Source of the DNA: Streptomyces sp. cf386
GTDB lineage: Bacteria > Actinomycetota > Actinomycetes > Streptomycetales > Streptomycetaceae
Direction of reading: 5' to 3'
DNA length: 64,000 nt
Assembly: GCF_900103585.1 (NCBI RefSeq)
Contig: NZ_FNHV01000002.1
Coordinates: 654,965-718,964 of the forward strand
The position numbers and the translations under genes are program-made. A model generated the notes under the pieces. That model was not told the DNA's origin and did not search any database. It was given only the letters and a program-made list of their open reading frames with translations. Positions 9,087 to 18,054 of this stretch are shown in pieces. Position 1 is the first letter of the stretch. Each line of letters opens with the position of its first letter.

Positions 9087-9578
9087 TCACGGGACCCACA
9101 GATGCGAGCGGCGGTAGCGGATACCGGGCTTGCCAGCCACAACGGTGTCCTCCACGAGGGCGAAGGAGTTCCGCTCCAGGACGGTCCGGGACCCGAGGTT
9201 GTCCAGGGTGGTGACCGCGACCAGGGAGGTCAGCCCGTACGCCGAACCCGCGACCCGGCACACCTCCGCCACCGCCGCTGTGGCGACGCCTTTGCCCGCC
9301 GCGTGCTCGCCGACGCGGTACCCGAGTTCGGCGGAACCGTCCTCGACATCGACCAGGTTCACGCGGCCCGCGATCCCGCCTCGCTCGTCCACGACCACAT
9401 GGAAGTGGCAGATCCCGGCGTCCTGTTCGGCCAGCCGAGCCGCGTGCCGGGAGGCGAAGTCGGCGAAGTAGGCGTCGCCGCGATCCGGCACCGTACGCGC
9501 GAAGTACTCCCGGTTCTCCCGCTCGAAGGCCAACAGTGCATCCGCGTGATCGCCCCGCAGCCGCTCCAGCTTCACCAT
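9087..9578 (-). CDS. GNAT family N-acetyltransferase
   Basis: 163 residues with the single-domain GNAT fold: the N-terminal substrate region (LERLRGDHADALLAFERENREYFARTVPDRG) resembles RimJ/RimL-type enzymes. The acetyl-CoA loop reads ELGYRVGEHAAGKGVATAAVAEVC, and the C-terminal strand has LDNLGSRTVLERNSFALVED. The ATG at 9578 (MVKLERL) starts the domain, although the frame stays open further upstream, where it is antisense to the next gene. The acceptor is unknown. It is divergent from the endonuclease/phosphatase-family gene, 73 bp away. Confidence 0.85.
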   Translation of the reverse strand: MVKLERLRGDHADALLAFERENREYFARTVPDRGDAYFADFASRHAARLAEQDAGICHFHVVVDERGGIAGRVNLVDVEDGSAELGYRVGEHAAGKGVATAAVAEVCRVAGSAYGLTSLVAVTTLDNLGSRTVLERNSFALVEDTVVAGKPGIRYRRSHLWVP

Positions 9579-9651
9579 GGGCCGCAGGATCGCAGAAACT
9601 GATCCACTCCGCGGCTCGTCTTGGAAAGGGAGATCAAGCGGACGGGAAGCC

Positions 9652-10644
9652 ATGGTGGAGCGGGCGGGCGATCGAGCGGACAGTGACATGACGTCGACGG
9701 TGAAGGCGGTGGCGGCGGACCCGTGGGCCCGGGGGCGGGTGCTCGCGGCACTCGCCGTACTGACCGCCGGGCTGCTGGTGTTCCACCGGGCGGTGCCCAA
9801 CTCCGTGGGGCGGCTGGGCAGTCTGCTGGAAGCCTTCCTGCCGTGGCTGGGCCTGGTGGTCGTGGTGCTGTTCGGCGCGGCCCTGCTGCGCCGGTCGGCC
9901 GTCGCACTGGTGGCCCTCCTGCTGCCGGTCGCGGCCTGGACGTACCTCTTCGGCGGGCTGCTCCCGCCCGCGGCGAAGCCCGGCGCGCGCGAGTTGGTCG
10001 TGGTGCAGCACAACGTCAGCGACGAGAACGACGACCCGGAGGGCACCGCCCGCGCCCTCGCCGACGCCGAGCCCGATCTCATCGCGCTGGAGGAACTGGT
10101 GCCGCGGGCGCTGCCGGTCTACGAGAAGGCGCTCGCCCCGGACTTCCCGTACCACGTGGTCCGGGGCACCGTCGGGCTCTGGTCGAAGCATCCGCTTTCC
10201 GGTGCCCGGCTGGTGGACATCAAACCCCAGGGGATCGCGGAGGCCTGGAGTCGCGGGCTGCGGACCGTGGTTCACACGCCGTACGGCGCCGTCGCGGCGT
10301 ATGTCGCGCACCTGCCCTCGGTCCGCGTCCGGGCGAGCGGCCTCGCGTCCTCCTGGCGCGATGAGAGCGCCGAACTGCTGGGCCGGGCCGTCGCCGCCGA
10401 GAAGCTGGGAACGGTGCTTCTGCTGGGCGACCTCAACGGCACCGTCGACGACCGTGGGCTGGCCCCCCTGACCTCACGGATGAACGTGGCGGAGCGGGGC
10501 TTCGCCTTCAGTTTCCCCGCCGCCCTGCCGCTGGCCCGGATCGACCAGGTGATGGCCCGCTCCGCGACCGTCGGTCACATCCGCACCCTGCCCGCCACCG
10601 GTAGCGACCATCTGCCGGTCGCCGCCCGCGTCACCCTGGGCTGA
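9652..10644 (+). CDS. Membrane-anchored endonuclease/exonuclease/phosphatase family protein
   Basis: 330 residues. Three hydrophobic helices in the first ~100 residues (VLAALAVLTAGLLVF; LEAFLPWLGLVVVVLFGAALL; VALVALLLPVAAWTYLF) anchor an EEP-fold catalytic domain outside the membrane. Catalytic landmarks are QHNVSDEN, LIALEELVP, LLGDLNGTVDDR and the C-terminal GSDHLPVAARV. The ATG at 9652 is preceded by GGAAG; an ATG at 9688 is possible. Members of this family cleave phosphodiesters in nucleic acids or lipids, so a secreted DNase or phosphodiesterase is plausible; the substrate is not determined. Confidence 0.8.
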   Translation: MVERAGDRADSDMTSTVKAVAADPWARGRVLAALAVLTAGLLVFHRAVPNSVGRLGSLLEAFLPWLGLVVVVLFGAALLRRSAVALVALLLPVAAWTYLFGGLLPPAAKPGARELVVVQHNVSDENDDPEGTARALADAEPDLIALEELVPRALPVYEKALAPDFPYHVVRGTVGLWSKHPLSGARLVDIKPQGIAEAWSRGLRTVVHTPYGAVAAYVAHLPSVRVRASGLASSWRDESAELLGRAVAAEKLGTVLLLGDLNGTVDDRGLAPLTSRMNVAERGFAFSFPAALPLARIDQVMARSATVGHIRTLPATGSDHLPVAARVTLG

Positions 10645-10660
10645 CGCATGAGCATGCGTC
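10643..10660. other. Palindrome between convergent genes
   Basis: The sequence gacgcatgagcatgcgtc is an 8-bp inverted repeat around two bases. It overlaps the stop codon of the EEP gene and lies 37 bp before the stop of the convergent MFS gene. The loop is too small for a typical terminator; a DNA-binding or cruciform site is equally possible. Confidence 0.4.
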
Positions 10661-10696
10661 GCGGCCCCCGCGCGCGGGAACCCGAGTCAGCCGGGT

Positions 10697-12205
10697 TCAC
10701 TGTCCGTCTTCCTTGAGCACCGGGAACCGCCTCGGCGCCAGCAGCAACAGCACCAGGAAGGCCAGCGCCGCCGCGCAGGACGCCCCCAGATACACGGCGT
10801 GCACCGCGTCGGCGATGGCCCGCCTGGTGGCCTCCGGGGCCGTGCCGCCGGAATCCAGTGCCCGGGTCACCGAGTCCAGGTCGCTCGCCCCGCCGAGCCG
10901 CGACGCCAGCACGCCGTTCGCCACCGCGCCGAAGAGCGCCGCGCCCACCGTCTGGCCGGTCTGCCGGCAGAAGAGGATGGACGCTGTCGCCGTACCCCGC
11001 TCCGACCAGCCGACCGTCGACTGCACGCCGATGATCAGCGGCAGTTGGAACAGGCCCAGGGCCGCGCCCAGCAACAGCATCAGCAGCGTCGGCTGCCAGG
11101 CCTGCCCGGGATACGGCAGGAACAGGAACGCCAGCAGGATCAAGGAGGCCGCTGCGATGCCCAGCATCGCCGTGTTGCGGAAGCCGATCCTTCGGTACAC
11201 GTGCTGGCTGAGCGCGGCCGACACCGGCCAGCTCAACGTCCAGACGGACAGCACGAATCCGGCCGCCACCGGGGCGAGGCCCAGGACCGCCTGGGCGTAC
11301 GTGGGCAGAAAGACCGCCGGGGCCACCATCAGCAGTCCCAGCGCGCCCAGCGCCAGGTTCACCGCCGCGATCGTCCGGCGCCGCCACACCCACCCGGGGA
11401 TGATCGGCTCGGCCGCCCTGCGCTCCACCAGCACGACGACCGCCGCGAGGGCAAGTCCCGTACCGAAGAGGGCGAAGGACGGCCCCGAGAGCCACGGCCA
11501 CGCCACCCCGCCCTGCACCAGTGCCGTCAGCAGCACACCCCCGCACGCGAACACCGCCAGCGCGCCCGCCCAGTCGATACGCGCGCGCGTGCCCGTCGTT
11601 TCGCGCTCGGGCTCGTGCAGATGGCGCACGATCAGCCACAACGCCACCGCCCCTATGGGCAGGTTGATGAGAAAGATCCAGCGCCAGTCCGCGTACGCCG
11701 CCAGGACCCCGCCCAACCCCGGTCCGGCCACCGCCGAAAGCGCCCACACCGTGGACAACTTGGACTGGATCTTCGGGCGCTCCTTGAGCGGATACAGGTC
11801 GGCGGCCAGCGTCTGGACCGTCCCCTGAAGGGCCCCGCCGCCCAGCCCCTGCACGATCCGGAACGCGATCAGCGCCGCCATGTTCCACGCCACCGCGCAC
11901 AGCAGCGACCCCAGCAGGAACACCACCGCGCCCGCGATCAGCACCGGCTTGCGGCCGAAGGTGTCGGAGAGCTTGCCGTAGACCGGGAGGGTCACGGTCA
12001 CGGCCAGCAGATATCCGGAGAAGAGCCAGGAGAACACCGAGAAGCCGCCCAGGTCACCGACGATCTGGGGCACGGCCGTGGAGACGATGGTGGAGTCGAG
12101 TGCCGCCAGCGCCATCGCGAGCATCAGAGCCGCGACCACGGCTGAGCGCTTGTCCGTTCCGGTGTGCTGTGCGGTGTCGCGTATCGCGGGTGTCGTACGG
12201 CCCAC
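10697..12205 (-). CDS. MFS drug exporter, DHA2 (EmrB/QacA) family
   Basis: 502 residues with 14 predicted helices. Signatures: LDSTIVSTAVPQIVGDLGGFSVFSWLFSGYLLAVTVTLPVYGKLSDTFGRKPVL (motifs D1 and A), FRIVQGLGGGALQG, and the antiporter motif C in SAVAGPGLGGVLAAY. The start is GTG at 12205 with AAGGA five bases upstream. Such proteins export hydrophobic drugs in exchange for protons. It is divergent from ABC exporter A across a 392-bp gap. No dedicated regulator gene is adjacent. Confidence 0.9.
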   Translation of the reverse strand: MGRTTPAIRDTAQHTGTDKRSAVVAALMLAMALAALDSTIVSTAVPQIVGDLGGFSVFSWLFSGYLLAVTVTLPVYGKLSDTFGRKPVLIAGAVVFLLGSLLCAVAWNMAALIAFRIVQGLGGGALQGTVQTLAADLYPLKERPKIQSKLSTVWALSAVAGPGLGGVLAAYADWRWIFLINLPIGAVALWLIVRHLHEPERETTGTRARIDWAGALAVFACGGVLLTALVQGGVAWPWLSGPSFALFGTGLALAAVVVLVERRAAEPIIPGWVWRRRTIAAVNLALGALGLLMVAPAVFLPTYAQAVLGLAPVAAGFVLSVWTLSWPVSAALSQHVYRRIGFRNTAMLGIAAASLILLAFLFLPYPGQAWQPTLLMLLLGAALGLFQLPLIIGVQSTVGWSERGTATASILFCRQTGQTVGAALFGAVANGVLASRLGGASDLDSVTRALDSGGTAPEATRRAIADAVHAVYLGASCAAALAFLVLLLLAPRRFPVLKEDGQ

Positions 12206-12597
12206 CGGGGTCCTTCCCTGTTGCTTTCCCCTTGCACCTATCTGCCGCCGAACAGCTTCCCACTTGACCCTGACACCGCGGGAGGGTGGAGCCTGGATGC
12301 GTCCGAGGGGGGAGACGCCCCTGAGAAGGGCTCCACCGGTGGGAGGACTGCCCCTAGGGGGACCTCCGTACTAGGTCTCGGGGAGGGTTCGTACCCCCGG
12401 AGGACGAGACGGGGCACACCTCGTCCTTAACCTGGCTTTACGCCGCTGGGGGGCGGCTGACCGAACCAACGGGGGTGGGGTTTTCCCCCGCACAAGACGG
12501 GGCCGCGCACCAGCGCGCCGGACCCTCTCCCGCCACGAGACTGACTGCCGTAGCAAGTTCTCGTGATTCACCTGTTGATCGACTTAGGAGACATACC
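12206..12597. other. Divergent intergenic region between MFS and ABC exporter A
   Basis: 392 bp with no credible gene. It must contain the promoters of both flanking transporters. A perfect 10-bp palindrome CCCCTAGGGG (12351-12360) lies in the middle, followed by GTACTAGG and related C/G-rich dyads; it could be an operator shared by the divergent genes. The ABC gene has a clear TAGGAGA ribosome-binding site just before its GTG. Confidence 0.5.
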
Positions 12598-13386
12598 GTG
12601 ACATCGGCTGTGACCATTCCCAGGCACGGGGGCACTGGAGGGCGTACGGCCGTTGCCGCGCGGGCGCGGCAGGTCGTCAAGGCGTACGGGTCGGGGGAGA
12701 CCCGGGTCGTCGCCCTCGACCATGTCGACGTGGACATCGCGCGTGGCCAGTTCACCGCGATCATGGGCCCCTCGGGATCCGGCAAGTCCACGCTCATGCA
12801 CTGTCTCGCCGGTCTCGACACCGTGACCGGCGGCCAGATCTACCTTGACGAGACCGAGATCACCGGGCTGAAGGACAAGAAGCTCACGCAGCTGCGCCGG
12901 GACCGGATCGGCTTCATCTTCCAGGCGTTCAACCTGCTGCCGACGCTCAACGCTCTGGAGAACATCACGCTGCCCATGGACATAGCGGGCCGCAAGCCGG
13001 ACAGGGAGTGGCTCGGTCGTGTGGTCGACACCGTCGGCCTTTCCGACCGGCTCAAGCACCGGCCCACCCAACTCTCCGGCGGCCAGCAGCAGCGCGTCGC
13101 CGTGGCCCGTGCCCTGGCCGCGCGCCCGGAGATCATCTTCGGCGACGAGCCGACCGGAAACCTCGACTCGCGCGCGGGCGCCGAGGTCCTCGGCTTCCTG
13201 CGGCGGTCCGTCGACGAGCTCGGGCAGACCATCGTGATGGTCACCCACGACCCCGTCGCCGCCTCGTACGCGGACCGCGTGCTGTACCTCGCCGACGGGC
13301 GCATCGTCGACGAGATGTACAAGCCGACCGCCGACGCCGTCCTGGACCGCATGAAGGACTTCGACGCCCGGGGACGTACGTCATGA
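12598..13386 (+). CDS. ABC exporter ATP-binding protein (MacB/LolD type), cassette A
   Basis: 262 residues. Walker A is MGPSGSGKST, the Q-loop is in FIFQAFNLLPTLNALENITLPMD, the signature LSGGQQQRVAVARAL, Walker B EIIFGDEPTGNLDS and the switch His in MVTHD. This is the LolD/MacB subfamily that pairs with FtsX-type permeases. GTG at 12598 was chosen because TAGGAGA precedes it; the frame is open further upstream without a ribosome-binding site. It overlaps the permease gene by ATGA. It is a close paralogue of the ATPase at 47423-48193. Substrate unknown; lipoprotein, peptide antibiotic or cell-envelope functions are common in the family. Confidence 0.92.
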   Translation: MTSAVTIPRHGGTGGRTAVAARARQVVKAYGSGETRVVALDHVDVDIARGQFTAIMGPSGSGKSTLMHCLAGLDTVTGGQIYLDETEITGLKDKKLTQLRRDRIGFIFQAFNLLPTLNALENITLPMDIAGRKPDREWLGRVVDTVGLSDRLKHRPTQLSGGQQQRVAVARALAARPEIIFGDEPTGNLDSRAGAEVLGFLRRSVDELGQTIVMVTHDPVAASYADRVLYLADGRIVDEMYKPTADAVLDRMKDFDARGRTS

Positions 13387-15962
13387 CCGTCCTGAAGACC
13401 TCCATGCGCAACTTCTTCGCGCACAAGGGCCGGATGGCGCTGTCGGCCGTGGCGGTGCTGCTGTCGGTCGCCTTCGTGTGCGGGACGCTCGTGTTCACCG
13501 ACACGATGAACACGACCTTCGACAAGCTCTTCGCCGTCACCTCGTCCGACGTCACCGTCAGCCCCAAGGACGCCAAGGACGAGGACACCGGCGCCGGCAC
13601 CGGAAAGCCCGTCTCGCTGCCCGCCTCGACCGTCGAGCAGGTCGCGGCCGTCGACGGCGTCAAGAAGGCGGAGGGCGCGGTCGCCTCGACGAGCGTGACC
13701 GTCGTCAACTCCGAGAACAAGAACATGGGTTCCACCACCGGCGCGCCCACCTTCGCCGGCAACTGGACCCAGAACGACCTGAAGTCCATGGAGATCACCT
13801 CCGGGCACGCCCCGCGCGGGCCCACCGAGGTCATGGTCGACGCGGACACCGCCGACAAGCACGACCTGAAGCTGGGCGACGAGTTGCGCACCATCGCCGC
13901 CACCGGCGACCTCCGCGCGCGGATCGTCGGCATCGCCTCCTGGAAGGTGACCAACCCGGGCGCGGCCGTCGTCTACTTCGACACCGAGACCGCCCAGCGC
14001 ACGCTGCTCGGCGCGACCGGCCGCTTCACGCAGGTCTCCGTCACGGCGGCGGCCGGCGTGAGCGACGCGCAGCTCAAGAGCAACGTCGCCGCGGCCCTGG
14101 ACGGGACGTCCGGCGCGTACAAGATCCAGACGGCCAAGGAGAACGCCGACGAGAACCGCAAGGACGTCGGCGCCTTCATGGACGTCATCAAGTACGCCAT
14201 GCTCGGCTTCGCCGGAATCGCCTTTCTGGTCGGCATCTTCCTGATCATCAACACCTTCTCGATGCTGGTCGCCCAGCGCACCCGCGAGATCGGCCTCATG
14301 CGGGCGATCGGATCCTCGCGCCGACAGGTCAACCGGTCCGTGCTGGTGGAGGCGCTGCTGCTGGGCTTCGTCGGATCGATACTCGGCGTCGGTGCCGGTG
14401 TCGGCATCGCGGTCGGCCTGATGAAGCTCATGTCGATGGCCGGCATGAACCTCTCCACCGACGACCTGACGGTGAAGGTGACGACCCCTGTCGTCGGCTT
14501 GATCCTGGGCGTCGTGGTGACGGTGCTGGCGGCCTACCTCCCCGCCCGCCGGGCCGGAAAGGTCTCCCCGATGGCCGCCCTGCGCGACGCCGGTACGCCG
14601 GCCGACGGCAAGGCGGGCTGGATACGCGGCCTGATCGGACTGGTCCTGACCGGCGCGGGCGCCTTCGCCCTCTACGCGGCGGCCACGGCCGACAAGGCGA
14701 GCGACGGCGCGCTGATGCTGGGCGGCGGCGTGGTGCTGTCCCTGATCGGCTTCGTGGTCATCGGCCCGCTGCTGGCGGGCGGCGTGGTCCGGGTGATCAG
14801 CGCGGTCCTGCTGCGGGCCTTCGGCCCGGTCGGCCGCATGGCCGAGCGCAACGCCCTGCGCAACCCGCGCCGTACCGGCGCCACGGGCGCCGCCCTGATG
14901 ATCGGCCTCGCGCTGGTGGCGTGCCTGTCGGTGGTCGGCTCCTCGATGGTCGCCTCGGCGACGAGCGAGCTCGACAAATCCGTCGGCGCGGACTACATCG
15001 TCATGACCCAGCAGCAGCGGATCGTGCCGCTGGCCGAGAAGGCGATGCAGCAGACACCGGGCCTCGCCCACGTCACCCGCTACAAGGACATCGACGCCAC
15101 CCTGACCTCGCCGGACGGCAAGACCGACGACACCGGTCTCACGGCCGCGGACCCGACCTACGCCGAGGACGTGCGCCGTACGGCCACGGAGGGCACCCTC
15201 TCCGCCGCCTACGGCAAGGACGCCATGTCGGTCGGCTCCGACTACGCCAAGAAGCACGGCGTGCACGTCGGTGACACCATCACGGTCGCCTTCAAGGGCG
15301 GCGAGACGGCCGAGCTGAAGGTCGCGGCCATCACGGACGACGACACCTCCATCGACCAGGGCGCCCGCTACACGAGCATCGAGACCCTGTCGAAGTACCT
15401 CCCCGCCGACCGGATCCCGCAGAGCGTGATCATGTTCGCCAAGGCGAAGAAGGGCCAGGAGGAGACGGCGTACGCGGCCCTGAAGAAGTCCCTGCACGAA
15501 TACCCGCAGTACCAGGTCCGCGACCAGACCGACTACAAGCAGGAGCTCAAGGACCAGGTCGGCCAGCTCCTGAACATGGTCTACGGCCTGCTGGCCCTGG
15601 CGATCATCGTCGCTGTCCTGGGCGTGGTGAACACCCTGGCGCTGTCGGTGGTCGAGCGGACGAGGGAGATCGGTCTGCTCCGCGCGATCGGCCTCTCCCG
15701 CCGCCAGCTGCGCCGCATGATCCGCATGGAGTCGGTGGTGATCGCCCTGTTCGGCGCTCTGCTCGGCCTGGGGCTCGGCATGGGCTGGGGCGCTACCGCC
15801 CAGCAGCTGCTGGCTCTGGAGGGCCTGAACGTCCTCGACATCCCCTGGCCGACAATCATCGGGGTCTTCATCGGCTCGGCGTTCGTGGGGCTGTTCGCGG
15901 CACTGATCCCGGCGTTCCGGGCGGGCCGGATGAACGTACTGAACGCGATAGCGACCGAATAA
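13383..15962 (+). CDS. FtsX-like ABC permease, cassette A
   Basis: 859 residues with two tandem FtsX modules. An N-terminal helix (MALSAVAVLLSVAFVCGTLVF) is followed by a large extracytoplasmic domain. Next comes a membrane block (YAMLGFAGIAFLVGIFLIINTFSMLVAQRTREIGLMRAIGSSRRQV), a second extracytoplasmic domain, and a C-terminal block ending LLRAIGLSRRQLRRMIRMESVVIALFGALLG. The RTREIGLxRAIG motif occurs in both halves. ATG overlaps the ATPase stop (ATGA). ATPase and permease form a complete exporter of the MacB/Lol class. It parallels the 844-residue permease at 44889-47423. Confidence 0.9.
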   Translation: MTVLKTSMRNFFAHKGRMALSAVAVLLSVAFVCGTLVFTDTMNTTFDKLFAVTSSDVTVSPKDAKDEDTGAGTGKPVSLPASTVEQVAAVDGVKKAEGAVASTSVTVVNSENKNMGSTTGAPTFAGNWTQNDLKSMEITSGHAPRGPTEVMVDADTADKHDLKLGDELRTIAATGDLRARIVGIASWKVTNPGAAVVYFDTETAQRTLLGATGRFTQVSVTAAAGVSDAQLKSNVAAALDGTSGAYKIQTAKENADENRKDVGAFMDVIKYAMLGFAGIAFLVGIFLIINTFSMLVAQRTREIGLMRAIGSSRRQVNRSVLVEALLLGFVGSILGVGAGVGIAVGLMKLMSMAGMNLSTDDLTVKVTTPVVGLILGVVVTVLAAYLPARRAGKVSPMAALRDAGTPADGKAGWIRGLIGLVLTGAGAFALYAAATADKASDGALMLGGGVVLSLIGFVVIGPLLAGGVVRVISAVLLRAFGPVGRMAERNALRNPRRTGATGAALMIGLALVACLSVVGSSMVASATSELDKSVGADYIVMTQQQRIVPLAEKAMQQTPGLAHVTRYKDIDATLTSPDGKTDDTGLTAADPTYAEDVRRTATEGTLSAAYGKDAMSVGSDYAKKHGVHVGDTITVAFKGGETAELKVAAITDDDTSIDQGARYTSIETLSKYLPADRIPQSVIMFAKAKKGQEETAYAALKKSLHEYPQYQVRDQTDYKQELKDQVGQLLNMVYGLLALAIIVAVLGVVNTLALSVVERTREIGLLRAIGLSRRQLRRMIRMESVVIALFGALLGLGLGMGWGATAQQLLALEGLNVLDIPWPTIIGVFIGSAFVGLFAALIPAFRAGRMNVLNAIATE

Positions 15963-16013
15963 CCAACCGACCGGCCGACCGAGTAGCCACCGCACACGGG
16001 GGTTGCGGGGGAC

Positions 16014-16051
16014 GGGCCCGGCCCGGAGGGATCACCTTCCGGACCGGGCCC
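16014..16051. terminator. Bidirectional terminator between ABC cassette A and DUF2079 gene
   Basis: An imperfect G+C-rich inverted repeat (GGGCCCGGCCCGGAGGG ... CCTTCCGGACCGGGCCC) with a short ATCA loop lies in the 124-bp gap between two convergent genes. Confidence 0.65.
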
Positions 16052-16086
16052 ACGGTCGTGACGCGCTGTTGGCTGTCGGCAATTGG

Positions 16087-17541
16087 CTATTGGCTCTGCC
16101 GCTTGAGGAGTACGACCCCGTAGGCGGTGCCCTGGACGGTGTACCGGGCGTTGGGGTGGAGGGCCTTGGCGTAGGCCTCGACGTCGCGGTAGCGCTTGCG
16201 GGAGTTGTCGAGGGCGATGAAGTCGGGGTCGATGCCGCGCGTGTTGGTGATCCAGAAGACGCGGCAACGCGAGGTGAGCCGGCTGATCGGGGCGATGTTC
16301 GCCTCGACGGAGGCCCCGTCCGGCACCTCGGCCAACAGCCGCCCGATGGCGCTCACGCGCGCGGGCTTGCGATAGATCTCGCTCTCGGTCAGGGCGGACA
16401 GCGGCAGCGAGGTGGTCAGCGCGAGGGAGCCGGCGGCGACGGCGGCCGGCAGGTGATGGACGTACGACCGCAGCCACGCGCGCGGGCTGTTCCGGGTGCT
16501 GTCGAGGGCGTCGACGAGGGCGAGCGTGACGACGGGCATCAGGACGGCGCTGTAGTGCCAGTCGGTGCCCCAGTACTCCGAGTAGGAGGAGACGAACCGC
16601 CACCCCAGGGTGGGCAGGGCGATGAGCAGGATCGGGGACCGGAAGGCGAGCAGCCCGGTGGTGGGTATGAGCAGCCAGCCGAGGGTGCGGAGCTTGGTGT
16701 CGAGGCCGTCGAGGGGGCCGCCGCCGTCCGACTCGCTGACCTTGTTCCAGTAGTCGTAGGTGCCGGCGGTGTTGAAGCTCGGTATGACGAGCAGGAGGGT
16801 GACGGCGACGGCCACCACACCGAAGGCGGCGACGCCGATCGCGTACCGGGCGTCGCGCGCCGAGTGCGGTCGGGCCCGTAGGGCGACGACCAGGGCGAGG
16901 ACGGCGAGCGTCATCCCCAGGTCTTCCTTCACGAGGACGAGGGGCAGCGCCCAGAGCAGGGCGGCACGCCAACGCCGGGCGAGCAGCGCCTCCAGGCTGA
17001 AGGCGATGAGCGGTACGGCGAAACAGATCTCGTGAAAGTCGAAGTCGACGGCCTGCTGCAGCCCCCACGACAGCCCGTACGCGACGCCGATCGCGAGCCC
17101 ACGAGGCCGCCCGAGCAACCGGGAGGCCGCACGGGTCACCGGGACGGCGGAGAGGGCGAAGAGCGCGGCCTGGGCGACGAGCAGTGTGACCGGGGAGGGG
17201 AAGACCCGGTAGAGGGGCGCGAGGAGGGCGGTCACCGGGCTGAAGTGATCGCCCAGGATGTTGAAGCCCGGTGCCTTGAGGTCGGCCACGGGCGCCTGCA
17301 GATGCGCGTAGGAGCGGATGACCTGCTCGAATATGCCGAGATCCCAGGACCGCTGCCCCAGATGCCGATAACGCCCCACGGAGACGACCGCATACCCGAC
17401 GAAGAGCACAGCGGCGAGCAGCCACGGATCACGCCGGCCCGCACCGGGCCGCTCGGCCCCCGAGGGCCCGGACGTGGCCTGCGCGGGTATGTGGGGCTCG
17501 GAGGACGTGCTCGACGTCGCTGAGGGAGCGGGGGTGGGCAT
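16087..17541 (-). CDS. DUF2079 polytopic membrane protein
   Basis: 484 residues. A Pro/Ser-rich cytoplasmic start precedes about 11 hydrophobic helices (LLAAVLFVGYAVVSVGRY; LVAQAALFALSAVPVTRAASRLLG; AIGVAYGLSWGLQQAVDFDFHEICFAVPLIAFSLEALLA). A C-terminal soluble domain of ~120 residues ends AYAKALHPNARYTVQGTAYGVVLLKRQSQ. The HLGQRSWDLGIFEQVIRSYAHLQAP and DHFSPVTALLAPLYRVFPSP motifs are typical of DUF2079, a family related in topology to GT-C glycosyltransferases and found in actinomycetes. A role in cell-envelope glycosylation is inference. It converges on cassette A. Confidence 0.8.
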   Translation of the reverse strand: MPTPAPSATSSTSSEPHIPAQATSGPSGAERPGAGRRDPWLLAAVLFVGYAVVSVGRYRHLGQRSWDLGIFEQVIRSYAHLQAPVADLKAPGFNILGDHFSPVTALLAPLYRVFPSPVTLLVAQAALFALSAVPVTRAASRLLGRPRGLAIGVAYGLSWGLQQAVDFDFHEICFAVPLIAFSLEALLARRWRAALLWALPLVLVKEDLGMTLAVLALVVALRARPHSARDARYAIGVAAFGVVAVAVTLLLVIPSFNTAGTYDYWNKVSESDGGGPLDGLDTKLRTLGWLLIPTTGLLAFRSPILLIALPTLGWRFVSSYSEYWGTDWHYSAVLMPVVTLALVDALDSTRNSPRAWLRSYVHHLPAAVAAGSLALTTSLPLSALTESEIYRKPARVSAIGRLLAEVPDGASVEANIAPISRLTSRCRVFWITNTRGIDPDFIALDNSRKRYRDVEAYAKALHPNARYTVQGTAYGVVLLKRQSQ

Positions 17542-17671
17542 GAGGGGACCCTACGCGGTGTACATGCGTGGCCTTCACTCGCCGGGGGGACCGGGGCGGA
17601 ATCCCGGATGCACGGGAGGGGGACTTCGTCCTGTGAGCGGCCGTCCCCTTTCGACGCCGGTCCGCGCGACT

Positions 17672-17880
17672 CAGCCCGTCCGGCGTTGGAGGCCGAGTTC
17701 CGGCCGTCCCTAACCCCCACCCGCCCGCAGGGGTGTCCTTTTCAGCCCGTCCGGCGTTTGAGGACGAGGCCCTTTCGGGGCCGATGCGGGGGTCTGGGGG
17801 CGGCAGCCCCCAGAAGGGGGCCGGGTCGAAGGGGCAGAGCCCCTGGAGGATGGGACGGGTAGGGGCGGCGCGGGCGAGAA
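17672..17880. repeat. Streptomyces intergenic repeat (two copies, one degenerate)
   Basis: CAGCCCGTCCGGCGTT occurs at 17672-17687 (degenerate, followed by ggaggccgag) and at 17743-17758. The second copy continues as TTGAGGACGAG, then small GC-rich hairpins (ggccctttcggggcc, ggcagccccc) and ends near GGGACGGGTAGGGGCGGC. I recognise this as a dispersed repeat common between Streptomyces genes; it carries no gene and its origin is unclear. Confidence 0.65.
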
Positions 17881-17943
17881 ACGGCCGACCGCACAGCAGC
17901 GCCGCACACCCCCGCAACAGCGCCCCCCACCAGAGAACGGACG

Positions 17944-17952
17944 TTATCCACA
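17944..17952. promoter_or_regulatory. Single DnaA-box-like 9-mer upstream of mfd
   Basis: TTATCCACA is an exact match to the general bacterial DnaA box (Streptomyces consensus TTGTCCACA), 103 bp upstream of the mfd start. A single box can occur by chance. Confidence 0.35.
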
Positions 17953-18054
17953 GCCCCCGGCACCCGCCCGCGCAGCGACGTACGCTGGAACCCCCCGGCC
18001 CGTGACACGCGTCGGGCCCGTCGCGTTGCCCACCCCCGACGAAAGCGCCCCCGA

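Larger units (their letters stand above)
17542..18054. other. Gene-free region upstream of mfd
   Basis: 513 bp without a credible gene. It holds two copies of a Streptomyces-type intergenic repeat (listed separately), a lone DnaA-box-like 9-mer at 17944-17952, and the mfd leader. Frames crossing it are low-complexity and have no ribosome-binding sites. Confidence 0.6.

Noticed and set aside
12840..15995. 1051-residue open frame on the minus strand opposite the ABC exporter A
   Set aside because: It is the antisense shadow of the ATPase/permease genes in high-GC DNA; no homology, no ribosome-binding site, and low-complexity Arg/Gly/Asp-rich composition.
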